In this document: one piece after another, positions 1 to 8,346 of the stretch
How the letters are laid out: each line of letters opens with the position of its first letter
Position numbering within the stretch: position 1 is the first letter of the stretch
Assembly (NCBI GenBank): GCA_007695095.1
Contig: REEL01000128.1
Coordinates: forward strand, 1 to 42,702
DNA length: 42,702 bases
DNA from: Chitinophagaceae bacterium
GTDB taxonomy: Bacteria; Bacteroidota; Bacteroidia; Chitinophagales; REEL01
Direction: 5' to 3'
Made by a program: the position numbers and the translations under genes
The notes under the pieces: generated by a model
Database searches by the model: none
Told to the model about the DNA's origin: nothing
Seen by the model: the letters and a program-made list of their open reading frames with translations, nothing else

Positions 1-3000
1 AAATCAGTTAGTACAAGTGAAGCCTCTTCACCAAAACAAACTTCCGTATTATTAGTAACTATCACACCCGGAGAACGATTTATACTTAATGTAAGCGTAT
101 CATTAAACGGGTTTCCGTCATCCTGTAAATTGGCTATAAAAGTAAACTCATATAAGCCTTCAAGTGACATGTCTAACACACTTGTTATCTCTATACTTAA
201 AGTATCACCGACGACTAATGTCCCTGTATTTATAACTGTATTAAATGTTTGAGGAAGAATTCCATCAACAATTAATGTAATTTCTAAACTATCATCAGCA
301 AAATTTAAATCCTGCAACCCCTGGTTAGAGACCAACACCTGAGCTATCTCAGTAGATGTATAACACTGATCCGGCAGAGGAGCTAAAATAGTTTCCAGAG
401 CTATATCATTGTCCGGTGGTGTAAACTCATACGCTCCCGGATCCGGGTTCGCATCTCTGGTTTCTCCATCAATATCTAATGGTACAATTGAAGTTACAGC
501 CGGGTCACCTATACCGTCTATTGCCGGATTCGTAGGAATGAAAATTCCATTTGCCGCATTTGCAAAAGAAGGATCTTCCTCTACACTATTTCCATCCTGG
601 GTTGAAGCAGTTTGCCAAGAAGACAAATCAGCATAATTCGTTAATCCTAAACGACCTAATGTAATTTCAGATCCCGATCCTTCAATGTTAAAAACATTAT
701 TATCAGAAATAAATCCAGTTGTTGCCTGAGCAAACCAAAGCGCTCTGATAGTCCCTGTACCGGCATTTATAGCCTCAAATATATTGTTTTTAACCTCTAT
801 ATTGTCGGCAGCAGTACTGTGATAGTATAAATAATTTGCCGAGGTTTTATTATCATCTACCAATGAAATGGTATTATGATAAATGTTTGTGAAATCCGAT
901 GCAAGATGTCTGATTACATAAGAAATAGATGATGGATTATCTATATTGTAAATTAAATTATTTGCAATCAAATTAGGGTTTGAAGCAATTGCAGAGGAAG
1001 CATTTATATAAATACCATAAAAAGTTGTACTAGGTGCCTCTTCATAGATATCATAAATCTTATTGCTATTTATTTCAAATTGGCTTGAGTTGCTGACTCT
1101 TATTCCATAATAGATAGCACTTACTGTTCTGGTTGGCCTGGTAACTTCATTACCAAAAATAAGATGTGCTGCTAACTGATCCGTGTAGATTCCATATGCA
1201 TGAGCGTCCTGAAGGATATTATCTCTAATCACTATTCCCTGAGACTGTGCTAAACTCGAACCATTTAATCTAATATTATGATAACCACCGATAATTGTAT
1301 TGCCTTCAATTAATAAATTATTGGCATTTTCACCATTCGAAGTTGCTAATGTATTTGAATTAGAAGCAATAATACCTCCTACATTACTAACTAATGTATT
1401 GGTCTTGTCCAACAGAATAATATTATTGGTTAAGTTTATTGAATCTGCATTGTTGGTCAAATGTATACCCCAACCAAAATCGCTGCTTAGAGCATGTATA
1501 CCCAAATTATCTATAGTCAAATGTGAAGTTCCATCTAACTGAATTACATATCTGTCAGCTGAAACCTGATCCTCATAAGAGATAATAGACTCTTCCGGAT
1601 TAGCACTTGTAAATGTTATAGTATTTGTTGAAGAAGCTCCGGGTATAGCAGGAATAATTATTTGTTCATTATAAGTAGCTGAATCCACATTTATAACCAC
1701 AGGTCCTGAAACTCCGCAATTTACTAACTCCTCTACTGCTTCCGTAAATGAAATGAAGTCACCGTTGCCAAAAGCATTTATTGTATATGTTCCAGATAAA
1801 GGAGTTATACAAATAGTAGAGAAAGTTACCGGAGTAAAATTCCAATCTGACGTATCCGTAGCGCATATTACTCTCACATAAACATCATAATCAGCTAGGA
1901 AATCTAAAGCAGTAAGATTAAAAAACGTATCTGTGATGGCTGTAAAAGTAGCCGAGTCATTAAAAGTCTCGCCGGCATCTAATAATGCAACATCATAATT
2001 CACTGCTCCTGTTACCGGAGACCATACAGCTGTTGCTGAATTGGTAGATAAGTTGATGACAGCAATATTATCAGGTGTTATACATGCAGGAGCTTCTCTG
2101 ATTTCAAAATCATCAATCGCAACATCACCATTGAAACTACTACCTTTTCTCACTCTGAATCGAACTTGAATAGTATCACCTACGTAATTATCCAAAATAA
2201 TTTGGCTTGGGATATATGGAGCTGAACTGGATGTTTGTTGCTCTCCAACCAAAGTTTGTACAATATCCCAACCTGAACCGTTATTAATTGCCACACTAAA
2301 GGTATCAATATGATTACCATACATGTGGTAATAAAATCTTAATTCCGGAAGAGTAAGTGAAGTAAGGTCAATAGGCGGAGAAATAAAATCTGCTAAATCT
2401 CCCTCAGAACCATTTCCTGCTTCTGTAAATATATAGTTTCCACTACCTGTAGTGTTATCTCCTGAAGGACCTGTATTAATAGATCCTGTAGTACCTGTTC
2501 GAGTACCCCATGCAAAAACATTATTTTCAGAAGGGGTTCTAAACCAGCAACTATCTATTTCACTATTAATATTATTTGCACCGGTACCTGAAACCCAAAT
2601 ATTATCATCAAAAGTTTCAAGATAAGGAGCAGCAAATGGCGTACATATAGTTCTAAATCCAATTGGCCCAAGCCAATCAGAAGTATCACCTACTGCACAT
2701 ACCGATCTAATATAAAATTCATAATCTGTATTAGGGTCTAAGCCATCAACCGAAAATTCCGGTGTACCAAAAACATTAAAACGATCACCTAAGCCTAATG
2801 GAAAACCCTGAGGGCCTCCTTCAATCTGCCATTCTGTGGCCGGGCCTACTTCTGTCCAGCTACCTGACACATAATCAAAGGATAATTCTGTAATAGTTAT
2901 ATCTTCAGGCTCAAAACAAGTCGGAGATGGTTCAATAGTTAGAGTATAACCAACAGTCTGCGGAGCTGCCCATGTTGAAATAACAATATAATATGTATCA

Positions 3001-4196
3001 CCACTATCTACAGGGAAAAAGTCAATTATTCTGTCTGCTGTTGTACTTGAAGCGACACCATCAAGACAGGCTGTACCTATATCTGCGCAGTCTGCATAAA
3101 TAAAAATACCTGACCATGACCCTACAGGTGACATTGTAATATCAATATTGCCCGTAAAGTCTGCGGTATATGCATAAACAACATCATCACCATTTAAATA
3201 AGCACTAGTTGTTCCACAACCTGAAGAACCGGGTGAACCGCTGTAAACATCAAAATAATTCTCAGTATTATCAGTAGTTGTATATGGCAAAGAAGTAATC
3301 ATAATTGGATTGCTGCAATCAGCACCCGGACCAAAAGTTTCAAAAGATGTCTGTGCCGGGCTTCCCAATTCTAAACCACAAATAGCTGCAACGAACGCAT
3401 TATATACAACATTTGAATCAAGCCCTGACAATGCATAAAAATTGTCGGTAATGTTTAAAATAGTATCTAAATCACCGCTAGATGTATTTTCATATACCAA
3501 AACATAAAAATCTGCTCCCGGAACTGTATCCCAGTCAAATGTAACATCTGTTTGTCCTGTTTTGGTAGCCGTGAAATTTGAGGGGGTAAGGCAATTGGTA
3601 CCAACTAACATCACGTTATCTATGGCCCACCACCAGCCCCAGGATCCAACATATTTCCACCTGAAGCGCACATCACTTTCTCCTTTTAAAGAAGTTACGT
3701 CAAAACTTGCAGTAATTGGATCCGGATATCCGGTACTGGATGTTCTGGTAACCAAGTTATTCCAGGTAACTCCCCCATCTGTTGAATAATCCAGAGAGCC
3801 TGAAGATGATACATGTCTGTAACTTTCGGAAAAAGTCAGAAATACTTCTGCAGAAGTAGAAGTACTAAGATCTATAGAAGGCGATATCAATGATGCATCC
3901 TGATTGTTGCCTGAACCATAGAAATCACTATCTAAAATAGCAAAAGAAGTATCAAAATCTGCTCCTACCAATGTTCTGTTTCCGGGATTGTCAAACATCC
4001 AGGTTTGACCGGTAGTTCCACCGTCATTAATATTTTGCCAATCAGCAATGCTATCGCTTGCTATAGGATTAGAAAAGTCTTCACTAAAATAAATATTTTG
4101 CGCAGACAAGCTAAATCCGGTTAAAAGCATAATGCAAAAAGTAAATACTTTAAGGGCTGCTTTCTTCTTAAGTAAGGTTTTCATGTTCATAATCAT
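1..4196 (-). CDS. Giant modular secreted protein (MAM/FN3/beta-helix), C-terminus cut by window edge
   Basis: The frame is open for 1398 codons and runs off the left edge, so the C-terminus is missing. Three in-frame ATGs (4196, 4190, 4184) lie together. The N-terminus is a signal peptide: a Lys-rich start, a hydrophobic stretch and an LSAQN cleavage region. Domains by eye: a MAM/jelly-roll-like module (about 30-190), FN3-like (200-285), a pre-peptidase C-terminal-like module (about 290-415), FN3-like (423-515), a second MAM-like module (518-695), FN3-like (702-790), a right-handed beta-helix rich in short Asn/Ile repeats (about 800-1250), a CARDB-like domain (about 1260-1365) and the start of another Ig-like module. 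This architecture is typical of large Bacteroidota surface or secreted proteins exported by type IX secretion, whose sorting domain would be at the missing C-terminus. Adhesion or glycan binding is inference; no catalytic motif was seen. Confidence 0.85.
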   Translation of the reverse strand, partial: MIMNMKTLLKKKAALKVFTFCIMLLTGFSLSAQNIYFSEDFSNPIASDSIADWQNINDGGTTGQTWMFDNPGNRTLVGADFDTSFAILDSDFYGSGNNQDASLISPSIDLSTSTSAEVFLTFSESYRHVSSSGSLDYSTDGGVTWNNLVTRTSSTGYPDPITASFDVTSLKGESDVRFRWKYVGSWGWWWAIDNVMLVGTNCLTPSNFTATKTGQTDVTFDWDTVPGADFYVLVYENTSSGDLDTILNITDNFYALSGLDSNVVYNAFVAAICGLELGSPAQTSFETFGPGADCSNPIMITSLPYTTTDNTENYFDVYSGSPGSSGCGTTSAYLNGDDVVYAYTADFTGNIDITMSPVGSWSGIFIYADCADIGTACLDGVASSTTADRIIDFFPVDSGDTYYIVISTWAAPQTVGYTLTIEPSPTCFEPEDITITELSFDYVSGSWTEVGPATEWQIEGGPQGFPLGLGDRFNVFGTPEFSVDGLDPNTDYEFYIRSVCAVGDTSDWLGPIGFRTICTPFAAPYLETFDDNIWVSGTGANNINSEIDSCWFRTPSENNVFAWGTRTGTTGSINTGPSGDNTTGSGNYIFTEAGNGSEGDLADFISPPIDLTSLTLPELRFYYHMYGNHIDTFSVAINNGSGWDIVQTLVGEQQTSSSAPYIPSQIILDNYVGDTIQVRFRVRKGSSFNGDVAIDDFEIREAPACITPDNIAVINLSTNSATAVWSPVTGAVNYDVALLDAGETFNDSATFTAITDTFFNLTALDFLADYDVYVRVICATDTSDWNFTPVTFSTICITPLSGTYTINAFGNGDFISFTEAVEELVNCGVSGPVVINVDSATYNEQIIIPAIPGASSTNTITFTSANPEESIISYEDQVSADRYVIQLDGTSHLTIDNLGIHALSSDFGWGIHLTNNADSINLTNNIILLDKTNTLVSNVGGIIASNSNTLATSNGENANNLLIEGNTIIGGYHNIRLNGSSLAQSQGIVIRDNILQDAHAYGIYTDQLAAHLIFGNEVTRPTRTVSAIYYGIRVSNSSQFEINSNKIYDIYEEAPSTTFYGIYINASSAIASNPNLIANNLIYNIDNPSSISYVIRHLASDFTNIYHNTISLVDDNKTSANYLYYHSTAADNIEVKNNIFEAINAGTGTIRALWFAQATTGFISDNNVFNIEGSGSEITLGRLGLTNYADLSSWQTASTQDGNSVEEDPSFANAANGIFIPTNPAIDGIGDPAVTSIVPLDIDGETRDANPDPGAYEFTPPDNDIALETILAPLPDQCYTSTEIAQVLVSNQGLQDLNFADDSLEITLIVDGILPQTFNTVINTGTLVVGDTLSIEITSVLDMSLEGLYEFTFIANLQDDGNPFNDTLTLSINRSPGVIVTNNTEVCFGEEASLVLTD

Positions 4197-4542
4197 TTTT
4201 TTAATCTTGTAATTTCAAAATTAGAGTATTTTATTTTAAAAACAAATCTATTTCATATTTCTTTTTAGAATTTTAATACTTAGCCATTTAATGTGTTAGA
4301 AACTAATCACATGCATTAACTACTTACAGTCATATAAATAATAATAATTTGGAGCACAAAAACTAAAGCTGTCTCACTTACATTCTTATTTTGTACAAAT
4401 ATTTAATATTTATATAATTAATTAAATCAGATGTAAGAATTGGGGGAGTTTTCAACTTAGTTTAAATGCACTAACTTTTATCTGCCCTCCGGACATTAAC
4501 CCAAAAGAGACAATTAGAAACTTAACGATATTAAAGTTTATA
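4197..4542. other. 346-bp gap between the rho stop and the secreted-protein start
   Basis: AT-rich non-coding DNA between two minus-strand genes. No credible ORF, RNA gene or strong terminator hairpin is visible after rho. The only signal I can point to is the -7-like box at 4243-4250. Confidence 0.6.
4243..4250 (-). promoter_or_regulatory. Possible -7 box (TAGATTTG) for the secreted protein
   Basis: On the minus strand this reads TAGATTTG, matching the Bacteroidota -7 consensus TAnnTTTG, about 47 nt before the ATG cluster. No TTG-type -33 element sits at the usual distance, so a chance match is possible. Confidence 0.3.
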
Positions 4543-6282
4543 CTAACCGTTCATAGAGATTAAAAACTCATTATTTGATTTTGTTCCACGCATCCTTTGG
4601 AGAAGGAAATTCATTGCTTCTTCGGCATTCATGTCAGCCAAATGGTTTCTGAGAATCCACATTCTTTGAAGTACATCTTTATCCAACAATAAGTCATCTC
4701 GTCTGGTACTGGAAGAAATTAAATCAATTGCAGGGTAAACACGCTTATTAGAAAGTTTTCTATCCAATTGAAGCTCCATATTACCTGTTCCCTTAAATTC
4801 TTCAAAAATCACTTCATCCATTCGGCTTCCGGTATCTATAAGAGCCGTAGCTAAAATAGTTAAAGAACCACCATTTTCAATATTACGGGCTGCTCCAAAG
4901 AATTGCTTAGGCTTATGTAATGCATTTGCTTCCACACCACCGGATAACACTTTCCCTGAAGGAGGTGCAACGGTATTATGTGCTCTGGCTAGACGGGTAA
5001 TTGAATCCAGTAAAATAACTACATCATGACCACATTCAACCAGCCTTTTTGCTTTTTGTAAAACGATAGATGATACTTTTACGTGTCTGTCGGCAGGTTC
5101 ATCAAAAGTACTGGCGACAACTTCAGCTCTTACGCTTCTTTGCATGTCAGTAACTTCCTCCGGTCTTTCATCAATTAACAAAATAATCAGATAAGCTTCC
5201 GGGTGATTTTTAGCAATTGAATTTGCTATATCTTTTAATAAATGCGTTTTACCGGTTTTTGGCTGGGCAACAATTAATCCTCTTTGACCTTTTCCTACCG
5301 GAGTAAATAAATCAATTATGCGGGTAGAATAATTATTATCGTCATCGCCCAGATTAAATTTTTCCATTGGAAAAAGAGGCGTTAGATAGTCAAATGGAAC
5401 ACGGTCACGTACATTCTTAGGATCCTGACCGTTTATTTTATCTACTTTTAATAAAGCAAAGTATTTTTCGCCTTCCTTTGGAGGTCTAATAGTTCCAAAT
5501 ACTGTATCTCCGGTTTTTAGCCCGAAAAGTTTAATTTGAGAAGGTGAAACATAAACATCATCCGGTGAACTTAGGTAATTGTAATCAGAAGACCTCAAAA
5601 AACCATAACCATCCGGCATCATTTCAAGAACTCCTTCCCCATCTATAACACCTTCGAGATCTAAATTAATAACGGGGTCTTTTTTTTGCTGGGGTCGCTC
5701 CTGCTTTGGAGCCTGCTTATGTTGAGGAGGCTGATTTTGTTGATTGTCGCTTCTTTCGTTTCTATTATCTTTATTTGACTGATGAGGTTGATTTTGCTGA
5801 CCTTCACTTCGGGAATCTCTATCTCCCTTATTCGGCTGATTGCGATTTTCTCTTTTCGGTTGTTCCGGCTCTCTTTTTTCCTGTCTGTTAGAATCATCCC
5901 TCGATTGCTTCTCAGCTGATTTTTCAGAGAAATTCTTTTTCTCTTTATTAGGGTTAGCAGAAGCCTGTTGAGGGGTTTCTTTAAGCGGAGGTTTGTTATC
6001 TTCCTTCTTTGCAGGACGTCTGTTATCAGGTTGAGGCTTTGAATCTTCTTTTGGTAAGCGTGATCTTTTAGTTTGCTTTGGCTTTTCTGACTGAGAAGGT
6101 TTTGAAGAAGTTTTCGACTTTTCCTGTTCAGGTGCTGATTCAGGGTTTAAAGCCTGATGATCTAATATTTTATAGATTAGTTGTTGCTTGTTTAAGCGGC
6201 TGATGCCTTTAATCTCCATTTCTTCGGCAATTTCTTTTAAATCAGGCAATACCATTTCATTTAATCGCAAGATGTCATACAT
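4543..6282 (-). CDS. rho: Transcription termination factor Rho with long disordered insert
   Basis: ATP-dependent RNA helicase/translocase that ends transcription. The N-terminal Rho_N helical domain covers about residues 1-45. A low-complexity linker of about 155 residues (about 48-203) rich in Lys, Arg, Asn, Gln, Asp and Pro follows. The cold-shock-like RNA-binding domain (about 205-280, with the motif DGYGFLRS) and the RecA-type motor come next. Walker A reads PKTGKT near residue 342, Walker B ends VVILLDS, and the C-terminal SxRR region ([10 protein letters not shown]) is present. At 579 residues it is about 160 longer than E. coli Rho, and the linker accounts for the difference. Related inserts occur in other Bacteroidota; in Bacteroides thetaiotaomicron the Rho disordered region has been tied to phase separation. 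It is transcribed divergently from serS, with a probable long leader. Confidence 0.97.
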   Translation of the reverse strand: MYDILRLNEMVLPDLKEIAEEMEIKGISRLNKQQLIYKILDHQALNPESAPEQEKSKTSSKPSQSEKPKQTKRSRLPKEDSKPQPDNRRPAKKEDNKPPLKETPQQASANPNKEKKNFSEKSAEKQSRDDSNRQEKREPEQPKRENRNQPNKGDRDSRSEGQQNQPHQSNKDNRNERSDNQQNQPPQHKQAPKQERPQQKKDPVINLDLEGVIDGEGVLEMMPDGYGFLRSSDYNYLSSPDDVYVSPSQIKLFGLKTGDTVFGTIRPPKEGEKYFALLKVDKINGQDPKNVRDRVPFDYLTPLFPMEKFNLGDDDNNYSTRIIDLFTPVGKGQRGLIVAQPKTGKTHLLKDIANSIAKNHPEAYLIILLIDERPEEVTDMQRSVRAEVVASTFDEPADRHVKVSSIVLQKAKRLVECGHDVVILLDSITRLARAHNTVAPPSGKVLSGGVEANALHKPKQFFGAARNIENGGSLTILATALIDTGSRMDEVIFEEFKGTGNMELQLDRKLSNKRVYPAIDLISSSTRRDDLLLDKDVLQRMWILRNHLADMNAEEAMNFLLQRMRGTKSNNEFLISMNG

Positions 6283-6480
6283 ATATTAGAATGTTTTGTT
6301 TGTAGATATTTTATATTATTTGTGGGTGTACTTTGTTTAATAGCAGGCTTATTCAAAACCCTATTTCGTTTTTCAAAAAATTTAATGTAATTCAAATTTT
6401 AAGCTTACATTTATTCGTACATACTGCATAAAGCTGTTTTCATTGATATACTTTTCAGACTGAGATTAATTTTGGAGCAA

Positions 6481-6497
6481 CTGTAAAGAGCTTACAG
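6481..6497. promoter_or_regulatory. Small hairpin at the 5' end of the predicted rho leader
   Basis: CTGTAA and TTACAG form a perfect 6-bp inverted repeat around a 5-nt loop. It lies just downstream of the predicted rho start site (near 6514, minus strand), so it would fold in the first part of a leader of about 230 nt. A role in rho autoregulation is inference. Confidence 0.3.
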
Positions 6498-6520
6498 CAT
6501 GTTTGTTGAATAGTACTTGA

Positions 6521-6548
6521 CAAAAGTAAATGTTTTTTTTCAATCAAA
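6521..6548 (-). promoter_or_regulatory. Predicted rho promoter
   Basis: On the minus strand TTTG (6548-6545), then 16 nt, then TACTTTTG (6528-6521) fits the Bacteroidota -33/-7 pattern. It would give rho a leader of about 230 nt. It lies back to back with the serS -7 box. Confidence 0.45.
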
Positions 6549-6551
6549 TGC

Positions 6552-6559
6552 TATCTTTG
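6552..6559 (+). promoter_or_regulatory. -7 box (TATCTTTG) for serS
   Basis: Matches TAnnTTTG and ends 16 nt before the serS ATG, which implies a leader of only about 10 nt. A TTG lies upstream at 6517 but too far to be a standard -33 element. Confidence 0.45.
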
Positions 6560-6575
6560 GAAAAAAATTTTATCA

Positions 6576-7844
6576 ATGCTAACATTACAAAAAATAAGAG
6601 AAGAAAAAGAAGAGATAATAAAGGGTCTGAAAAAAAGAAATTTATCAGTAGAAAATACAATTAATCAGATCCTTAAGCTTGATGAAGAAAGAAGAAGTGC
6701 ACAGCATGAACTGGATAGTATCTTGAATAATATCAAAACTCTTTCAAAAGAAATAGGTCAGTTATACGCTCAGGGTAAAGGAGAGGAAGCTGAGCAAAAG
6801 AAAACTGAAACTCAAAATAATAAAGAAACATCTAAAAGGATGCAGGAAAAAATGCAAAATGCCGAATCTCAAATTCAAGCATTGCTGATTGAAATACCCA
6901 ATGTTCCTCATGAAGATGTTAAGGCAGGAAAATCTGCTGAGGAAAATGAAATTATAAAAGATCAAAAAGATTTACCGGTTCTACCTGAGTGGGCAAAGCC
7001 ACACTGGGAGATAATGGAGAACTTAGATATTATGGACATGGCTGCAGGAACTAAAATAACCGGAGCCGGTTTTCCACTGTATAAAGGGAAAGGGGCAAAG
7101 TTACAAAGGTCTCTAATTCAGTTTTTTTTAGATAAAGCAACCGATGCCGGTTATCTTGAAGTTATTCCTCCATTATTAATAAATGAAGCTTCTGCTTATG
7201 CAACCGGGCAGCTACCGGACAAAGAAGGTCAGATGTATGAAATTCAAACCGAAAAGTTTTTTTTAATTCCTACTGCAGAGGTCCCAATTACAAATCTTTA
7301 CAGAGATGCATTAGTTGATCCAAAAGAATTACCGGTAAAATTAGTCGGTTATACTCCCTGCTTCAGAAGAGAAGCAGGCTCATATGGAAAAGATGTGAGA
7401 GGCTTAAACAGGGTTCATCAATTTGATAAAGTAGAAATTGTGCAAATTCAAAAGCCGGAAAACTCTTATAAGGCTTTAAAAGAAATGATTGATTATGTCG
7501 AGTCTCTTTTAACGGAACTTAATATCCCATACAGAATAGTTAGACTTTGTGGCGGTGATATGGGTTTCACCGCTGCCATGACCTATGATTTTGAAATTTA
7601 TGCCGCCGGACAAAAAAGGTGGCTTGAAGTTTCTTCAGTTTCGAATTTTGAAAGCTTTCAGAGTAACCGGTTAAAGTTGAGATATAAAGAGGAGGGTAAA
7701 ACTAAACTTTTGCATACATTAAATGGTAGTGCATTGGCATTAGCCAGATTAATGGCAGTTATAATTGAAAACAATCAGACACAAGATGGCGTGAACATAC
7801 CGGAGGTATTAAAGCCTTACACCAAATTTGATTCAATAACTTAG
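6576..7844 (+). CDS. serS: Serine--tRNA ligase
   Basis: Class II aminoacyl-tRNA synthetase charging tRNA-Ser in the cytoplasm. The first 100 or so residues form the charged, heptad-rich coiled-coil arm that contacts the tRNA long variable arm. The catalytic core follows: motif 2 in TPCFRREAGSYGKDVRG, the serine-pocket region VSSVSNFESFQSNRL, and motif 3 around LNGSALALARLMAVIIEN. The length of 422 residues is normal. The ATG is preceded closely by a -7 box. Its stop overlaps the convergent YbaB-family gene by 4 nt. Confidence 0.97.
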   Translation: MLTLQKIREEKEEIIKGLKKRNLSVENTINQILKLDEERRSAQHELDSILNNIKTLSKEIGQLYAQGKGEEAEQKKTETQNNKETSKRMQEKMQNAESQIQALLIEIPNVPHEDVKAGKSAEENEIIKDQKDLPVLPEWAKPHWEIMENLDIMDMAAGTKITGAGFPLYKGKGAKLQRSLIQFFLDKATDAGYLEVIPPLLINEASAYATGQLPDKEGQMYEIQTEKFFLIPTAEVPITNLYRDALVDPKELPVKLVGYTPCFRREAGSYGKDVRGLNRVHQFDKVEIVQIQKPENSYKALKEMIDYVESLLTELNIPYRIVRLCGGDMGFTAAMTYDFEIYAAGQKRWLEVSSVSNFESFQSNRLKLRYKEEGKTKLLHTLNGSALALARLMAVIIENNQTQDGVNIPEVLKPYTKFDSIT

Positions 7845-8167
7845 GACATATTATCCATAAGTCCCGGAGGTACTCCATCCGGAAAATATTGTTTAGCAAG
7901 ATTTCCCATTTCAGCTTCGTAGATTTTAGTTACCTGCTCAAAAGCTTTATTGGTGGCAGACATGATAAGGTCTTCCAGTTCTTCTTTATCCCATTCATTA
8001 AGAGTTCCTCCAATTTCTACTGATTCTACACGCTGGTTACCTTTAACACTAACTTTTATCTGTCCTCCGGCTGATTCACCTGCTACAGATATATTACTCA
8101 TTCTGCTTTTTAAAGCCTGCATTTCCTGTTGCATTTGCTGGATTTTTCCAAACATATCTCCAAACAT
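7841..8167 (-). CDS. YbaB/EbfC family nucleoid-associated protein
   Basis: A 108-residue protein with the YbaB/EbfC pattern: an N-terminal Gln/Met-rich helix (MFGKIQQMQQEMQ), a central beta region with the KVSVKGNQRVESVEIG core, and a C-terminal helix (LIMSATNKAFEQV). Family members are dimeric DNA-binding proteins, often encoded near dnaX/recR, which are not visible here. A second Met at residue 5 is an alternative start. Its 3' end overlaps the serS 3' end tail to tail by 4 nt. Confidence 0.9.
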   Translation of the reverse strand: MFGDMFGKIQQMQQEMQALKSRMSNISVAGESAGGQIKVSVKGNQRVESVEIGGTLNEWDKEELEDLIMSATNKAFEQVTKIYEAEMGNLAKQYFPDGVPPGLMDNMS

Positions 8168-8213
8168 ATCTTTTGATTTTAATTTACTGACTAAACTTTA
8201 TGAAATACCTCTG

Positions 8214-8221
8214 CAAAACTA
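8214..8221 (-). promoter_or_regulatory. Possible -7 box (TAGTTTTG) for the ybaB-like gene
   Basis: The minus strand reads TAGTTTTG, fitting TAnnTTTG, 47 nt upstream of the ATG. No clear -33 element. Confidence 0.35.
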
Positions 8222-8284
8222 TAGATTTATTTATTAAGTTTTGATTAGAGATTGGAATTCATTTACAAATTAGCATTTAGCTTC

Positions 8285-8322
8285 AAAAAAAAAGCCGGAG
8301 TAAAATTTTCACCCCGGCTTTT
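8285..8322 (-). terminator. Intrinsic terminator of nrdJ
   Basis: A 9-bp stem (AAAAGCCGG at 8290-8298 with CCGGCTTTT at 8314-8322) closes a 15-nt loop. On the minus strand it is followed by a run of nine U (A 8285-8293 on the plus strand, partly within the stem). It begins 25 nt after the nrdJ stop. The A/T tracts on both sides could let it work from the other side too, though no plus-strand gene ends close by. Confidence 0.8.
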
Positions 8323-8346
8323 AAAAATGGCATTAATCACAAATCA

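Noticed and set aside
5661-5897. Overlapping frames within the rho insert, on both strands
   Set aside because: Low-complexity codons of the insert keep other frames open by chance; products are repetitive and without start context.
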